From Desulfosediminicola flagellatus (GTDB lineage Bacteria > Desulfobacterota > Desulfobulbia > Desulfobulbales > Desulfocapsaceae), in NCBI RefSeq assembly GCF_005116655.2, contig NZ_CP050698.1:3991501-4055500 (forward strand): 64,000 nt of DNA, written 5' to 3'. Positions 54,332 to 63,160 of the stretch are shown one piece after another; the stretch's first letter is position 1, and the number at the start of each line of letters is the position of its first letter. The translations under genes were made by a program, and so were the position numbers. A model generated the notes under the pieces. It saw only the letters and a list, made by a program, of their open reading frames with translations, did not search any database and was not told the origin of the DNA.

Positions 54332-54716
54332 AAATCCCCTATTATTCGCTATTTCAAACGGCCCATTTTAGCGAAAAAATTAGAATACACGCTCAAATCT
54401 GCGCACTTTAACAACAATATAGCAGCTCACCACAACACGTCTCATCATTGACAACCGATGCAATCATCTAGAAATCAGACAAAACAAAATGAGCCGTAGC
54501 GATTATAAAAATTGCTATCTCCCCCCCCCCCCATTGAAAATAGTGAGTTTCAGTACAGCCTCTCAGTTAATCGTTGCGTAAACAGTTACCTACACAATGA
54601 GCACAATTTTTTTAAGCACAAGTGATACTGATAATTTTTATCACACAAAGCACCTATCATGTTGACCATGCATGCTTTGATTTAAGATAAAAAATGTGCA
54701 ACCTGATAGACTCCTG
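54332..54716. other. Divergent gap with a poly-C tract
   Basis: A run of twelve C at 54521-54532 is the longest homopolymer in the window. It lies upstream of both the lipoprotein gene (minus) and the binding-protein gene (plus), where slippage could alter promoter spacing. No gene is evident. An IS remnant follows on its right. Confidence 0.6.
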
Positions 54717-54779
54717 AGAGGATGTCCAAAAATAAGAATTCTGGTCAAAATCGAGACATTTTAAAAAATATCCACTGCC
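54717..54779 (+). repeat. Remnant of a transposon end
   Basis: This segment shares ATTCTGGTCAAAATCGAGAC and the following ATTTT with the IS-like end at 60068, and a degraded GAGGATGTCC where that one has GAGGCTGTGC. No matching second end or transposase is close by. It is best read as a decayed terminal fragment of the same element family. Confidence 0.6.
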
Positions 54780-54976
54780 AGTCAAATAATTATAGTACCG
54801 AAATCTTTGAGGTATCCTTCAAATCTTTACTCTTCAGGTTATTAATAACCTATGAGATTACTCAACGCTGACGTCAAAGGAAATTCACCAGCTTTCTGGT
54901 AAACATGAGTTGTAAGTGCAATAATATTATACGATGGATGCGATGCATATCTCCTGCCCCGAAAGAGAAAAGTACA

Positions 54977-56194
54977 ATGCACCTACTGCCTAAAATCGTA
55001 TACTGTGTTTTTTTGATCCAGCTCATGATCGGCTGCAACAGACCGTCAGAGACTGAACAAGAAAACGATACCAACGGCATAAGTGGTACAGGTATCCTTC
55101 TGGGTACCTCTCTGGCTCAAAGCGGCCATGCAGGATTTCTGGGGACCCAATATTTACATGGAGCACAGGCGTATTTTTTTGCTGTGAATGAAGATGGGGG
55201 CATATGGGATAGAAAAATACACATAATCGCATATGATGATCAGTACGAGCCCATAAGGACGGTCACCAATACCCAGCAACTGATCTATACAGACAACGTT
55301 TTTGCATTGTTTAATTATGTCGGCACCCCCACGTCTCTTGCAGTTCGGAAAATTATCGAAAGCGCAAAGATACCCGCCTTTGGGTTCCTCACCGGAGCCG
55401 AAAGTTTACGCCAACCCTTCAGCAGTTACCTCTTTCATCTACGTGATTCCTATAATGCTGAAGCCGAAGGTGCAATATCCTATTATGTTGATATCCTGGA
55501 GCTGAAGCGAATAGGTGTCCTTTATCAGGATGATGAATTTGGTCTGTCAGTTCTTATCGGAATACAGAAAGCACTTCAGAAAAGAGGGTTGCAACCAGTC
55601 GTCACAGATACCTACCCTCGTGGATCCCTGGATCTAAAGGAGAGTCTGGACTATATCCACCAGGCAGAGCTGGACGTCATTATGCTTGTAGGAACTTCCG
55701 GCCCTCTTGCGTCATTTATCAAACAAACCCACCAACGTAATGTATATCCTCACTTTGGTACCGTATCATTTGTTGGATCTGCTGATTTTGCACATGAAAT
55801 TAATGTAGTGCATCGAGTAAGCCATACGCAGAATGAGAAAATCATGATAACTCAGGTCGTTCCGTCACCGCTTTCTGCTCATATAAAGAGCGTAATAGAA
55901 TACCTGCAAATCAGTGCCAGATACTTTCCGGAAGACCCTCCAAATTATGTAGCTCTGGAAGGTTTTCTCAATGCTAAAGTACTCACGTATGCTTTACAGC
56001 AAGCTGGCCGGAATCTTACACGCTCTAAACTGCTCACGACCCTTGAGCAATTACACGATTTCGATATAGGCATTGGCAAGATGCTGAGTTTTACTGAAAC
56101 AGACCATCAGGGGATTAAGGGGATTTACTATTCATACCTATCTCAGTACGATCGCTTTGAGATGTTTGACCCCAAAGAGAAGACCCTGAAATGA
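54977..56194 (+). CDS. Periplasmic binding lipoprotein, branched-chain amino acid receptor type
   Basis: A 405-residue protein with a lipoprotein leader (lipobox LMIGC). It has the type I binding-protein fold of Leu/Ile/Val receptors (GTSLAQSGHAGFLGTQYLHG, DDQYEPIRTVTNTQQLIYTD, RIGVLYQDDEFGLSVLIGIQ). The frame is open 24 codons upstream, but the signal begins at 54977. Its stop overlaps the kinase start by four bases. No permease or ATPase genes are nearby, so it probably serves as an extracellular sensor for the kinase and not as a transport protein. The ligand is unknown. Confidence 0.87.
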   Translation: MHLLPKIVYCVFLIQLMIGCNRPSETEQENDTNGISGTGILLGTSLAQSGHAGFLGTQYLHGAQAYFFAVNEDGGIWDRKIHIIAYDDQYEPIRTVTNTQQLIYTDNVFALFNYVGTPTSLAVRKIIESAKIPAFGFLTGAESLRQPFSSYLFHLRDSYNAEAEGAISYYVDILELKRIGVLYQDDEFGLSVLIGIQKALQKRGLQPVVTDTYPRGSLDLKESLDYIHQAELDVIMLVGTSGPLASFIKQTHQRNVYPHFGTVSFVGSADFAHEINVVHRVSHTQNEKIMITQVVPSPLSAHIKSVIEYLQISARYFPEDPPNYVALEGFLNAKVLTYALQQAGRNLTRSKLLTTLEQLHDFDIGIGKMLSFTETDHQGIKGIYYSYLSQYDRFEMFDPKEKTLK

Positions 56195-58236
56195 AACTTA
56201 AATATAAAATCACCATCCTCATATCCTTATTGCTCCTACTGACAACTGCTGCGAACTATCTTCTGATCAGCCGCACGGTTCACCAGGTTCAGATCAAACG
56301 ACTCGAATCTGCAGAAGTAATTCTTGGCAGGAGTCTGGCTCACTCCATATATCGTATGCTCATTGAAAAGGATATCGATCAGATCACAGCTATACTTTTT
56401 CATGAAAAAAACCTTAGATCAGAAAAGATCGCATATCTTGCGGTATCTGACCTCAATGAACATTTCGTCGCACACACATTTCTGTCAGAAATGCCAAAAG
56501 AAATACATGTATTACCCTGTCATTTTGAGCAGGACGAACACTATCGTATAACCAAGATAGCAACAGCTCATTTATCAGTCTATGACATCACCGTACCTAT
56601 CAGAGAGGGAATCCTTCAGGTCGGATCTCTACACGTAGGGATTCGCTACAGTTTTATTAGCGAATTTGCATCTCCTTTGCAAAAAGCGTCATCCCTTACC
56701 TTGATAATAGCAGGGATTCTGGCACTGATCAGTTTAGCACTGGTCTTTGCAACCAGCGCCGTGATCACAGCATCGCTGACACGTCTTGAGGAAAATGCCA
56801 TTCGATTGAGTAACGGAGAATTTGATGTCGAGGTACAGGTCTCATCTCACGATGAAATAGGCAGACTGGGACAGGCATTTGAGAAAATGCGTACAAATAT
56901 CCAAGCCGCTCACCATAAGCTCGAACAACAGAATATTAACCTCGAAACCCTGATCCGGGAGCGTACCAGTAACCTGGCAGAAAGTAACAGAATTCTAGCA
57001 GAGCAAACTGAACAACTCAATTCGGTCCTATCTGCAATCGCTTATCCTCTTTATGTCATTAATCTGGACGGCAGCGTGGCAATCATGAATAGTGCCGCCC
57101 AGGCCTTAAAGGGGTATTGGCCGTTGGCATGGATGGATACACACACGCAGCCTGACACAAACATAAACCCAAACGTTCCGAATCGGCTGACAAGTATCCT
57201 CAAGAAAGTTCAGGAGACCAAAGCCACAATTATGGAAGAGTACACGTATACTGACAAACACGATCAACCACAGTCAGTTGAAGTGCATGCATTTCCTATT
57301 TTTGACCGTTATTCCAATATATTGCAAGTTGTTATCTCGTGTATTGATATCTCTGATAGAAAAAAAGACGCGGAGGAAAAGATTCAGCTGGAACGTGACC
57401 TCCATCGAGCGCAAAAACTTGAATCTATTGGTACTCTTGCTGCAGGGATAGCCCACGAAATAAATACTCCAATTCAGTTCATCGGAGATAATATACGTTT
57501 TACCAGGGAGGCTTTCACTGATCTGTGCGCAATCGTTGCACAGTACAGAACACTGATAGAGAACGTGACTCAGGACGTAATGGTTGAGACTCTCAAAAAT
57601 ACGAGTGATAAAATCCTTGCTGATACTGAATTTGATTTTCTTGCGGAAGAACTGCCTGCGGCCCTGCAACAGACCATTGATGGAGTTCAACACGTCAGTG
57701 GAATTGTTGCAGCAATGAAAGATTTTTCCTACATGGGAACTGAAAATGTCAAAACAGCCGAAGATATCAACCAGGCCGTCAGATCCACTGCAATTATATC
57801 AAAAAATGAATGGAAATATGTTGCTGAACTCAATCTCGATCTCGATGAGTCGCTTCCGCCAGTCCCATGCTTTATTGGTGAACTTAAACAAGTGCTGTTG
57901 AATCTTGTCATCAATAGCGTGCATGCTATTACTGACAAATACAGCCGCGGTGACAGCGATAACCAAAAGGGATTAATTACGATAAAAACATATTTATCAG
58001 AGCACGATGTGCATATCTCAGTGCAAGATAACGGATGTGGTATTCCATCTGAATTAGAGGGTAAGATATTTGATCCATTCTTTACCACCAAAGAAGTGCA
58101 TAAAGGAACGGGCCAGGGCTTAGCTATTTCCTACCAGATCATACAGATCAAACATGGCGGAAATATATATTTTGAGTCACAACCAGGGAGGGGAACTACA
58201 TTCTTCATCTCGTTACCACTCGAGACAGACTCCTAA
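56191..58236 (+). CDS. Membrane sensor histidine kinase paired with a binding protein
   Basis: A 681-residue kinase. Helix 1 (8-26), a periplasmic domain (about 30-165), helix 2 (170-192), HAMP (TRLEENAIRLSNGEFDVEVQ), a coiled coil and a PAS domain (about 275-400) lead to the HisKA region with His422 in GIAHEINTP. The ATPase domain follows with VLLNLVINSVHAI, DNGCGIP and GTGQGLAISYQI. It overlaps the lipoprotein binding protein by four bases, so ligand capture and signalling are coupled. No response regulator lies beside it; the partner must be elsewhere. The kinase subtype with a long insert after the His box (about 430-520) is typical of hybrid-like sensor kinases in deltaproteobacteria. 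Confidence 0.92.
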   Translation: MKLKYKITILISLLLLLTTAANYLLISRTVHQVQIKRLESAEVILGRSLAHSIYRMLIEKDIDQITAILFHEKNLRSEKIAYLAVSDLNEHFVAHTFLSEMPKEIHVLPCHFEQDEHYRITKIATAHLSVYDITVPIREGILQVGSLHVGIRYSFISEFASPLQKASSLTLIIAGILALISLALVFATSAVITASLTRLEENAIRLSNGEFDVEVQVSSHDEIGRLGQAFEKMRTNIQAAHHKLEQQNINLETLIRERTSNLAESNRILAEQTEQLNSVLSAIAYPLYVINLDGSVAIMNSAAQALKGYWPLAWMDTHTQPDTNINPNVPNRLTSILKKVQETKATIMEEYTYTDKHDQPQSVEVHAFPIFDRYSNILQVVISCIDISDRKKDAEEKIQLERDLHRAQKLESIGTLAAGIAHEINTPIQFIGDNIRFTREAFTDLCAIVAQYRTLIENVTQDVMVETLKNTSDKILADTEFDFLAEELPAALQQTIDGVQHVSGIVAAMKDFSYMGTENVKTAEDINQAVRSTAIISKNEWKYVAELNLDLDESLPPVPCFIGELKQVLLNLVINSVHAITDKYSRGDSDNQKGLITIKTYLSEHDVHISVQDNGCGIPSELEGKIFDPFFTTKEVHKGTGQGLAISYQIIQIKHGGNIYFESQPGRGTTFFISLPLETDS

Positions 58237-58773
58237 CTGTTTGTCGAATGAACCATTTGCTTCAACTCAACATATTATCCGATTACCACTAATGTCATGT
58301 CCTGTGTCATATGTCGTAATAATGTGAAGATTTTTCTCTTCCTGCAAGGCATGACAGGATACTAAAGCTCAGCAACCAATTCGGGCGACAGATCGAAGAC
58401 TGCACTTACATGTGAGTATTTTTCATTTAATAACAAATAGTTGATATATATTTCTCACCTTAGCAGCCTGCTGATAAATTCCAATTTTTTGCTATTTATC
58501 GTCACATACAATGCAGACCAATCGATTCGTTAAATATTCAGGCTAACCAGTATCATAAGGATGCAATTACTGTCTGCAATATTTATCTCTTCCCATTTTA
58601 CCCGGTTTGATATTAAACAATGTCATACTACTGCAACTCACGATTATATTGAACGTTGTTTGCTTTTCACTAAACAGGTAAAACAGTATTAACGCATTGT
58701 TTTCCGACTAATATTTCAAATTGAAAAGGCCATATTTTACCGATCTTCAAGACAGGCAACGAGTTGAAAACGA
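58237..58773. other. Intergenic region, nothing recognised
   Basis: A 537-base AT-rich gap between the kinase and the potassium channel. I see no gene or strong terminator. Confidence 0.5.
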
Positions 58774-59766
58774 ATGGATTATTTTAAACTCACAATTTCA
58801 TTATTACTCCTGTTGCTTACCATTGCATTCGGTACAACTGGATATGTCGTATTTGAGCATATGCCTCCTTTCGAGGCATTCTATATGACGCTTATTACAA
58901 TTAGTACCGTTGGTTTCTCAGAAGTCAGACCTCTTTCAGATATAGGCAGAGGGATAACTATAGTAATAATTATACTAGGAATCAGCCTTCTAACGTATAC
59001 CCTCGGGCAGGTCGCCCGAATTTTTATTGAGGGTGAATTACGTAGAGTTTTAGGGAGAAGAAAATTGGAAAAACACATTTCAATGCTTGAAAACCATTAC
59101 ATCATTTGTGGTTACGGCAGAATCGGCGCTATCATTGTCAAAGAATTACAAGCAGCTAAGATCCCGTTGGTAGTCATTGAACAGGATCCCGCAAGTATAG
59201 CCATGTTGGAAGCAGACGGAATCTTGTATCTCAATATGGATGCAACTTCTGATGATGCACTCACCGCTGCCCGTCTTGACCGTGCTAAGGGGCTTGTTAC
59301 AGCTGTGAGTTCTGATGCCGATAATGTTTTCATTGCCCTCTCTGCAAAAGGAATACGTCCGGATATATTTATTCTTGCCCGTGCTTCAGATGTAAAAAAC
59401 GAAAGCAAGCTCATTCGTGCCGGAGCATCCCGGGTCGTCTGCCCCTACCAGATGGGGGGGAAAAGAATGGCTGAAATCCTTCACAAACCAACGGTTGTCG
59501 ATTTCCTCGACCAGACCATGGTTCACGACGAGCTTGGTTTACAAATGGAGGAAGCAATTATACCAACAGGTTCACCAATAACTGGCAAAACAGTTGTAAG
59601 CAGCAAGCTCAGACAGGATTTCGGTGTCATAATTATAGCCATCAAACGAAAATCCGGCGAAATGGTCTTTAATCCAGGGCCCGCTGAAGTGTTTGATGCC
59701 GGAGATACAATTGTTGTTATTGGTAAGAATGCAGAATTGAAGCGTATGTCTGCAATAATATCATAA
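58774..59766 (+). CDS. Potassium channel with TrkA (RCK) domain
   Basis: A 330-residue two-helix channel. Helix 1 is at 6-26, a pore loop holds TISTVGFSEV (selectivity filter TVGF, in place of TVGYG), and helix 2 spans about 66-85. Then come an RCK/TrkA-N domain with NAD-binding ICGYGRIGAIIVKEL (from about residue 110) and a TrkA-C domain from about 250. Such channels let K+ pass under control of ligands; some are c-di-AMP targets in other bacteria. A diadenylate cyclase 5 kb away makes that link worth noting, not more. The ribosome-binding site is weak. Confidence 0.9.
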   Translation: MDYFKLTISLLLLLLTIAFGTTGYVVFEHMPPFEAFYMTLITISTVGFSEVRPLSDIGRGITIVIIILGISLLTYTLGQVARIFIEGELRRVLGRRKLEKHISMLENHYIICGYGRIGAIIVKELQAAKIPLVVIEQDPASIAMLEADGILYLNMDATSDDALTAARLDRAKGLVTAVSSDADNVFIALSAKGIRPDIFILARASDVKNESKLIRAGASRVVCPYQMGGKRMAEILHKPTVVDFLDQTMVHDELGLQMEEAIIPTGSPITGKTVVSSKLRQDFGVIIIAIKRKSGEMVFNPGPAEVFDAGDTIVVIGKNAELKRMSAIIS

Positions 59767-59842
59767 ATTCCTGCCCGAGGCAGGAGGACACGAAGTCAGG
59801 CTTTTCTCTTTGATTTTTTTACCACAAACTCTATGATATCTT

Positions 59843-60063
59843 TCAGATTACATTGTACAGGCGCTTTGTGACTGGCACGACCAATCTACCTTCAGTAAAA
59901 CTCCAGCACTCCCCTCCCCGCTTTTCAGATTGGTAAAGCGCCTTATCAGCCATTTGAAAGAAAGTGAATACATTTGGTGCATCGCCAGGACAACGCGCAA
60001 CACCAAGACTCACGCCAACACGCAGTTCATGAGCAGACAACCTAAATGGTTGCTCTACTAACC
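59843..60063 (-). pseudogene. C-terminal fragment of a GGDEF diguanylate cyclase
   Basis: The frame reads VEQPFRLSAHELRVGVSLGV, then ARCPGDAPNVFTFFQMADKALYQ, then SEKRGGECWSFTEG, which is the last third of a GGDEF domain. Everything N-terminal of this, including the GGDEF signature, is missing. The open frame runs right up to the transposon-like end at 60068, so an insertion plus deletion removed the rest. The remaining piece starts without a proper initiation site and is not expected to make c-di-GMP. Confidence 0.82.
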
Positions 60064-60175
60064 ATAGGAGGCTGTGCGAGAATAAGGATTCTGGTCAAAA
60101 TCGAGACATTTTCAAAAAACAAGCACAGCCATACATATGATATTGCGAGCATTATTTTTCATATGATATCTAGTA
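60064..60175 (+). mobile_element. IS1182-like terminal remnant
   Basis: After ATAG (60064-60067) begins GAGGCTGTGCGAGAATAAGG, similar to the 24114 element end. It continues with the stretch shared with 54717 and then ACAAGCACAGCCATA, which also occurs in the 8531 element. A direct repeat CATATGATAT occurs twice (near 60134 and 60159). There is no transposase and no clear second end. This insertion truncated the GGDEF gene. Confidence 0.65.
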
Positions 60176-60244
60176 GTTGATTTTGAAACACAAAAGACAC
60201 TGAGAAATACGGACTAAATTAATAACAGAACAAGGGAGCACAGC

Positions 60245-61324
60245 ATGCAACTTGATATGCATTATTATGGAACGTACGCAATGGCGAGGGCTGCTGGTCT
60301 AAAAAAGGAGGTATGTCGAGTCATTGCAACAGCAGCTCAGTTTGTTGATGACAATGCTGAAAAAGGAAGTGTCGAATTTAGAGATGGCGGCAGATTAGAT
60401 GTTGAGGCTACAGCCCATCATGCGTTTAATATCAAAAACATAGATAGAGCAGATCAAAGACAGATCTGGGTTCCGTTTCATTTCCTCCCAGGAAATGAAG
60501 GTGCAGGTTATACCCAAAGACTGACCTGCATTAAAGATAGTGAGATAGCAAGAGAAATGATCGATTTCAATCTTTCTCTACTTGATCAGTCCTATGCAAT
60601 ACCCTTAATCGGAATAACTGCTCATGTGTATGCTGATACATTCTCTCACTATGGTTTTTCAGGGGTGAGTTCAAGAGAAAACAAGGTCAGTGATATCAGG
60701 CACTACGACGTAGAGCCGGATATGGAGAAATACATAACAGACAAAGCAAAAGACTTTAAAAACAATTATCCTGAAAGTGGTCTTTTTCAAAATATTAAGT
60801 CCTGGTTTGCAGAAGGTTTGTCAGGTGCTTTAGGGCATGGGGCAGTGATGACCTATCCTGATAGACCATATCTCAAATGGGACTTTATCTACGAAACAAC
60901 TGAGCAGAGATGCACGATGCGAAATAATTCTGAGACATTTCTTGAATGTTGTTTAAAACTTCATGAGATGTTTCAACGAGTGGCCAGAGAAGGCAATAAC
61001 CTTTCTGATAGCAATGCGTTTATCGATTTTTCCCAAATAGAACCAGTTATTAAACGAATTCTGAATGTGCAGGCTCCGGAACAGGGCAGGATTGATGCCT
61101 GGCTGAATGCAGCAAAAGAAGGGGAACTCTTTGGGATTGGGCCAGAAGACATCCCTCTATATAATCAACATATCTGGCATAATCACAGAGAGAATTTGAA
61201 AAGGGAGAAGGATTCACGAAAGGCCCCTGCCGTTCCCGTTTTTAGATATTACCAGGCGGCTGCCATTCATCGAACGAATATACTGAGGCATCTTTTACCG
61301 GAAAAAGAATTAATTGTAGCCTGA
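60245..61324 (+). CDS. DUF6765-like protein, possible metal-dependent hydrolase
   Basis: A 359-residue soluble protein beginning MQLDMHYYGTYAMARAAGLK, which I recognise as the DUF6765 pattern. ATAAQFVDDN and the histidine-rich segments TAHHAFNI and GITAHVYADTFSHYGFSGVS (His-x3-Asp, then His) look like metal ligands of a helical HD/phospholipase C-like fold. Activity is unknown. AAGGGAG precedes the ATG. It directly follows the IS remnant and has no obvious partner gene. Confidence 0.75.
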   Translation: MQLDMHYYGTYAMARAAGLKKEVCRVIATAAQFVDDNAEKGSVEFRDGGRLDVEATAHHAFNIKNIDRADQRQIWVPFHFLPGNEGAGYTQRLTCIKDSEIAREMIDFNLSLLDQSYAIPLIGITAHVYADTFSHYGFSGVSSRENKVSDIRHYDVEPDMEKYITDKAKDFKNNYPESGLFQNIKSWFAEGLSGALGHGAVMTYPDRPYLKWDFIYETTEQRCTMRNNSETFLECCLKLHEMFQRVAREGNNLSDSNAFIDFSQIEPVIKRILNVQAPEQGRIDAWLNAAKEGELFGIGPEDIPLYNQHIWHNHRENLKREKDSRKAPAVPVFRYYQAAAIHRTNILRHLLPEKELIVA

Positions 61325-61694
61325 TGCATATAGCAAGTTAGGACTGAGGTTAAAGGGTTTAGGGCTGAGTAAATTGCATTGACAATGCAATACGCTTCTC
61401 AAACACTCAGTCTTTTGCCTCTGGTCTAATTCCTTACGCACACTGCAAGTCTATGCAGAAGATAGGTAAAACAACAGATTTCGCAAGAACTGAAAAATCT
61501 GGTTAATGAGCAGAACCAGTTAAAACAACAGTCAATCGATCAGAACTACCTCTTTCTCAATAACTTTTTTTAACCAGTATCTGTGAAAACGTGATATATC
61601 AATCTTCTTTCTTGATTTATCGTTTGCGTAAACATATAGTCGGCCACTGAAAATTATAACACGCAGCATAAGCGGCTAACCTTCCATACATGAG
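61325..61694. other. Intergenic region with a possible relic frame
   Basis: Just left of 61573, a short open stretch without a start codon encodes a Gln-rich helical tail (KQQISQELKNLVNEQNQLKQ), perhaps the end of a lost gene. No other feature is seen. The TolC-type gene follows with only a weak ribosome-binding site. Confidence 0.35.
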
Positions 61695-63149
61695 ATGAAT
61701 GTGGTGAAAACATACAAATTGAAGCTTGTGGCAGAGCAGCACCTGCGACAGATAGCCTGTGGAGTGTGCCTCCTGGCTTCTGTAACACTGGTTTCGGCAT
61801 CGTGTGCCGAGCCCATAGACTTCAGTGCAGCCTGGCAACAGGTGCAGGAAAAAAGCAATGCATTACTTGCGGAACAGGCCGGCATTGATGAAGCGCAACA
61901 TAAAAGAGAATCGGCTAAATCACTGTATCTCCCCCAGCTTGATCTCACTGCAGGATATATCCATCTTGATGATGATATCGAACTGGGCGCGCAGGATATA
62001 CTGGATAGCATGCCTGCCGGAGCTCTGGTTGGAAGTGTTCTTGATACGCTGGCTCAAAGCATGGGGTTGTCGCTTGCAGCTATAGGAGATGGTCTTACCT
62101 CGACCATCAGTGAGAGTGAGGTTTGGACAGGTTCGCTTAACCTTCTCTGGCCTTTGTATACCGGTGGCCGAATAACTGCCGCCCAGGATATAGCTGCTGC
62201 AAGTGTCGCTGAAGCGAAGCAGCAGAGAAATTTAAAGCGTAATGACGTTTTTGAGGATCTCTGCAAACGTTACTTTGGGGTGGCATTTGCCGGGCAGATT
62301 GTCGAGACCCGAAAGGAAGTTGAAAAAAGCCTGAGAATCCATCTCGAACATTCGAAACTTATGGTCGAGAACGGCCAGATCGCAGAAGTAGAACGATTAC
62401 AGGCCGAAGCTTCTTACGACAGGGCTAAGGTTGATCGGGAAAAATCAGAACAGGATTTACGGATTGCAGAGGCGGCTTTAGATAGCATTCTGCAACATGA
62501 GGAATCGCTACAACCTGCAAGCCCGCTTTTTATCTACCGTAACCTGCCACCGGTGCAGACGTTTATCGACCAGACCCTGGCCGGTTATCCGGGTCTGGCA
62601 ATTCTTGATGCTAAAGAGGATATGGCCAAGGGGCTTACCCGGGCGGAAAAAGGCAAATATTACCCGGAGGTCGCGCTTCTCGGTCACTACAGTCTGTATG
62701 AAGAGGATAGTCTGGCAATGGAACTTACCCCCGACTGGTTTGTCGGTGTTACTGTCAGCGTCCATTTGCTCGATCGATCCGGCAGAGGCGGCAAACTTCA
62801 GGCTGCCAGGAGTCTCACAACACGGGTGGAAGCTCTGCGCAACCAGGCCAGAGAAGATCTTGCCCTCCTGGTTGAGAAGACCTATCGCGAGGCTGAACAG
62901 GCTATAGCCGAGCATGACGGCCTTGCTTCAAGTCTCAGACTCGCCGAAAAAACAGTTGAGCTGCGGGAAAAAGCCTTTAATCAGGGGTTGGCCACTTCGC
63001 TTGATGTTATCGACTCAAGATTGTATGTGGCAGGTGTAAAAAGTCAGCGTTCATATGCCGCCTACACCTATGTCACCAGACTTGCCAGACTGCTTGCTAT
63101 CAGCGGCGGAATGGATGAATTTATCACCTACCAACAGAGTGATCAGTAA
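61695..63149 (+). CDS. TolC-family outer-membrane efflux protein
   Basis: A 484-residue exported protein of the outer-membrane factor family. After a signal peptide (LRQIACGVCLLASVTLVSAS) come two repeats of long helices and strands: FSAAWQQVQEKSNALLAEQA ... YLPQLDLTAGY, and LPPVQTFIDQTLAGYPGLAI ... YYPEVALLGHY. It forms the outer-membrane tunnel of a tripartite exporter. It precedes the periplasmic adaptor gene by eleven bases. The inner-membrane transporter should lie to the right of the window. Confidence 0.9.
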   Translation: MNVVKTYKLKLVAEQHLRQIACGVCLLASVTLVSASCAEPIDFSAAWQQVQEKSNALLAEQAGIDEAQHKRESAKSLYLPQLDLTAGYIHLDDDIELGAQDILDSMPAGALVGSVLDTLAQSMGLSLAAIGDGLTSTISESEVWTGSLNLLWPLYTGGRITAAQDIAAASVAEAKQQRNLKRNDVFEDLCKRYFGVAFAGQIVETRKEVEKSLRIHLEHSKLMVENGQIAEVERLQAEASYDRAKVDREKSEQDLRIAEAALDSILQHEESLQPASPLFIYRNLPPVQTFIDQTLAGYPGLAILDAKEDMAKGLTRAEKGKYYPEVALLGHYSLYEEDSLAMELTPDWFVGVTVSVHLLDRSGRGGKLQAARSLTTRVEALRNQAREDLALLVEKTYREAEQAIAEHDGLASSLRLAEKTVELREKAFNQGLATSLDVIDSRLYVAGVKSQRSYAAYTYVTRLARLLAISGGMDEFITYQQSDQ

Positions 63150-63160
63150 AGGATCTGCTA

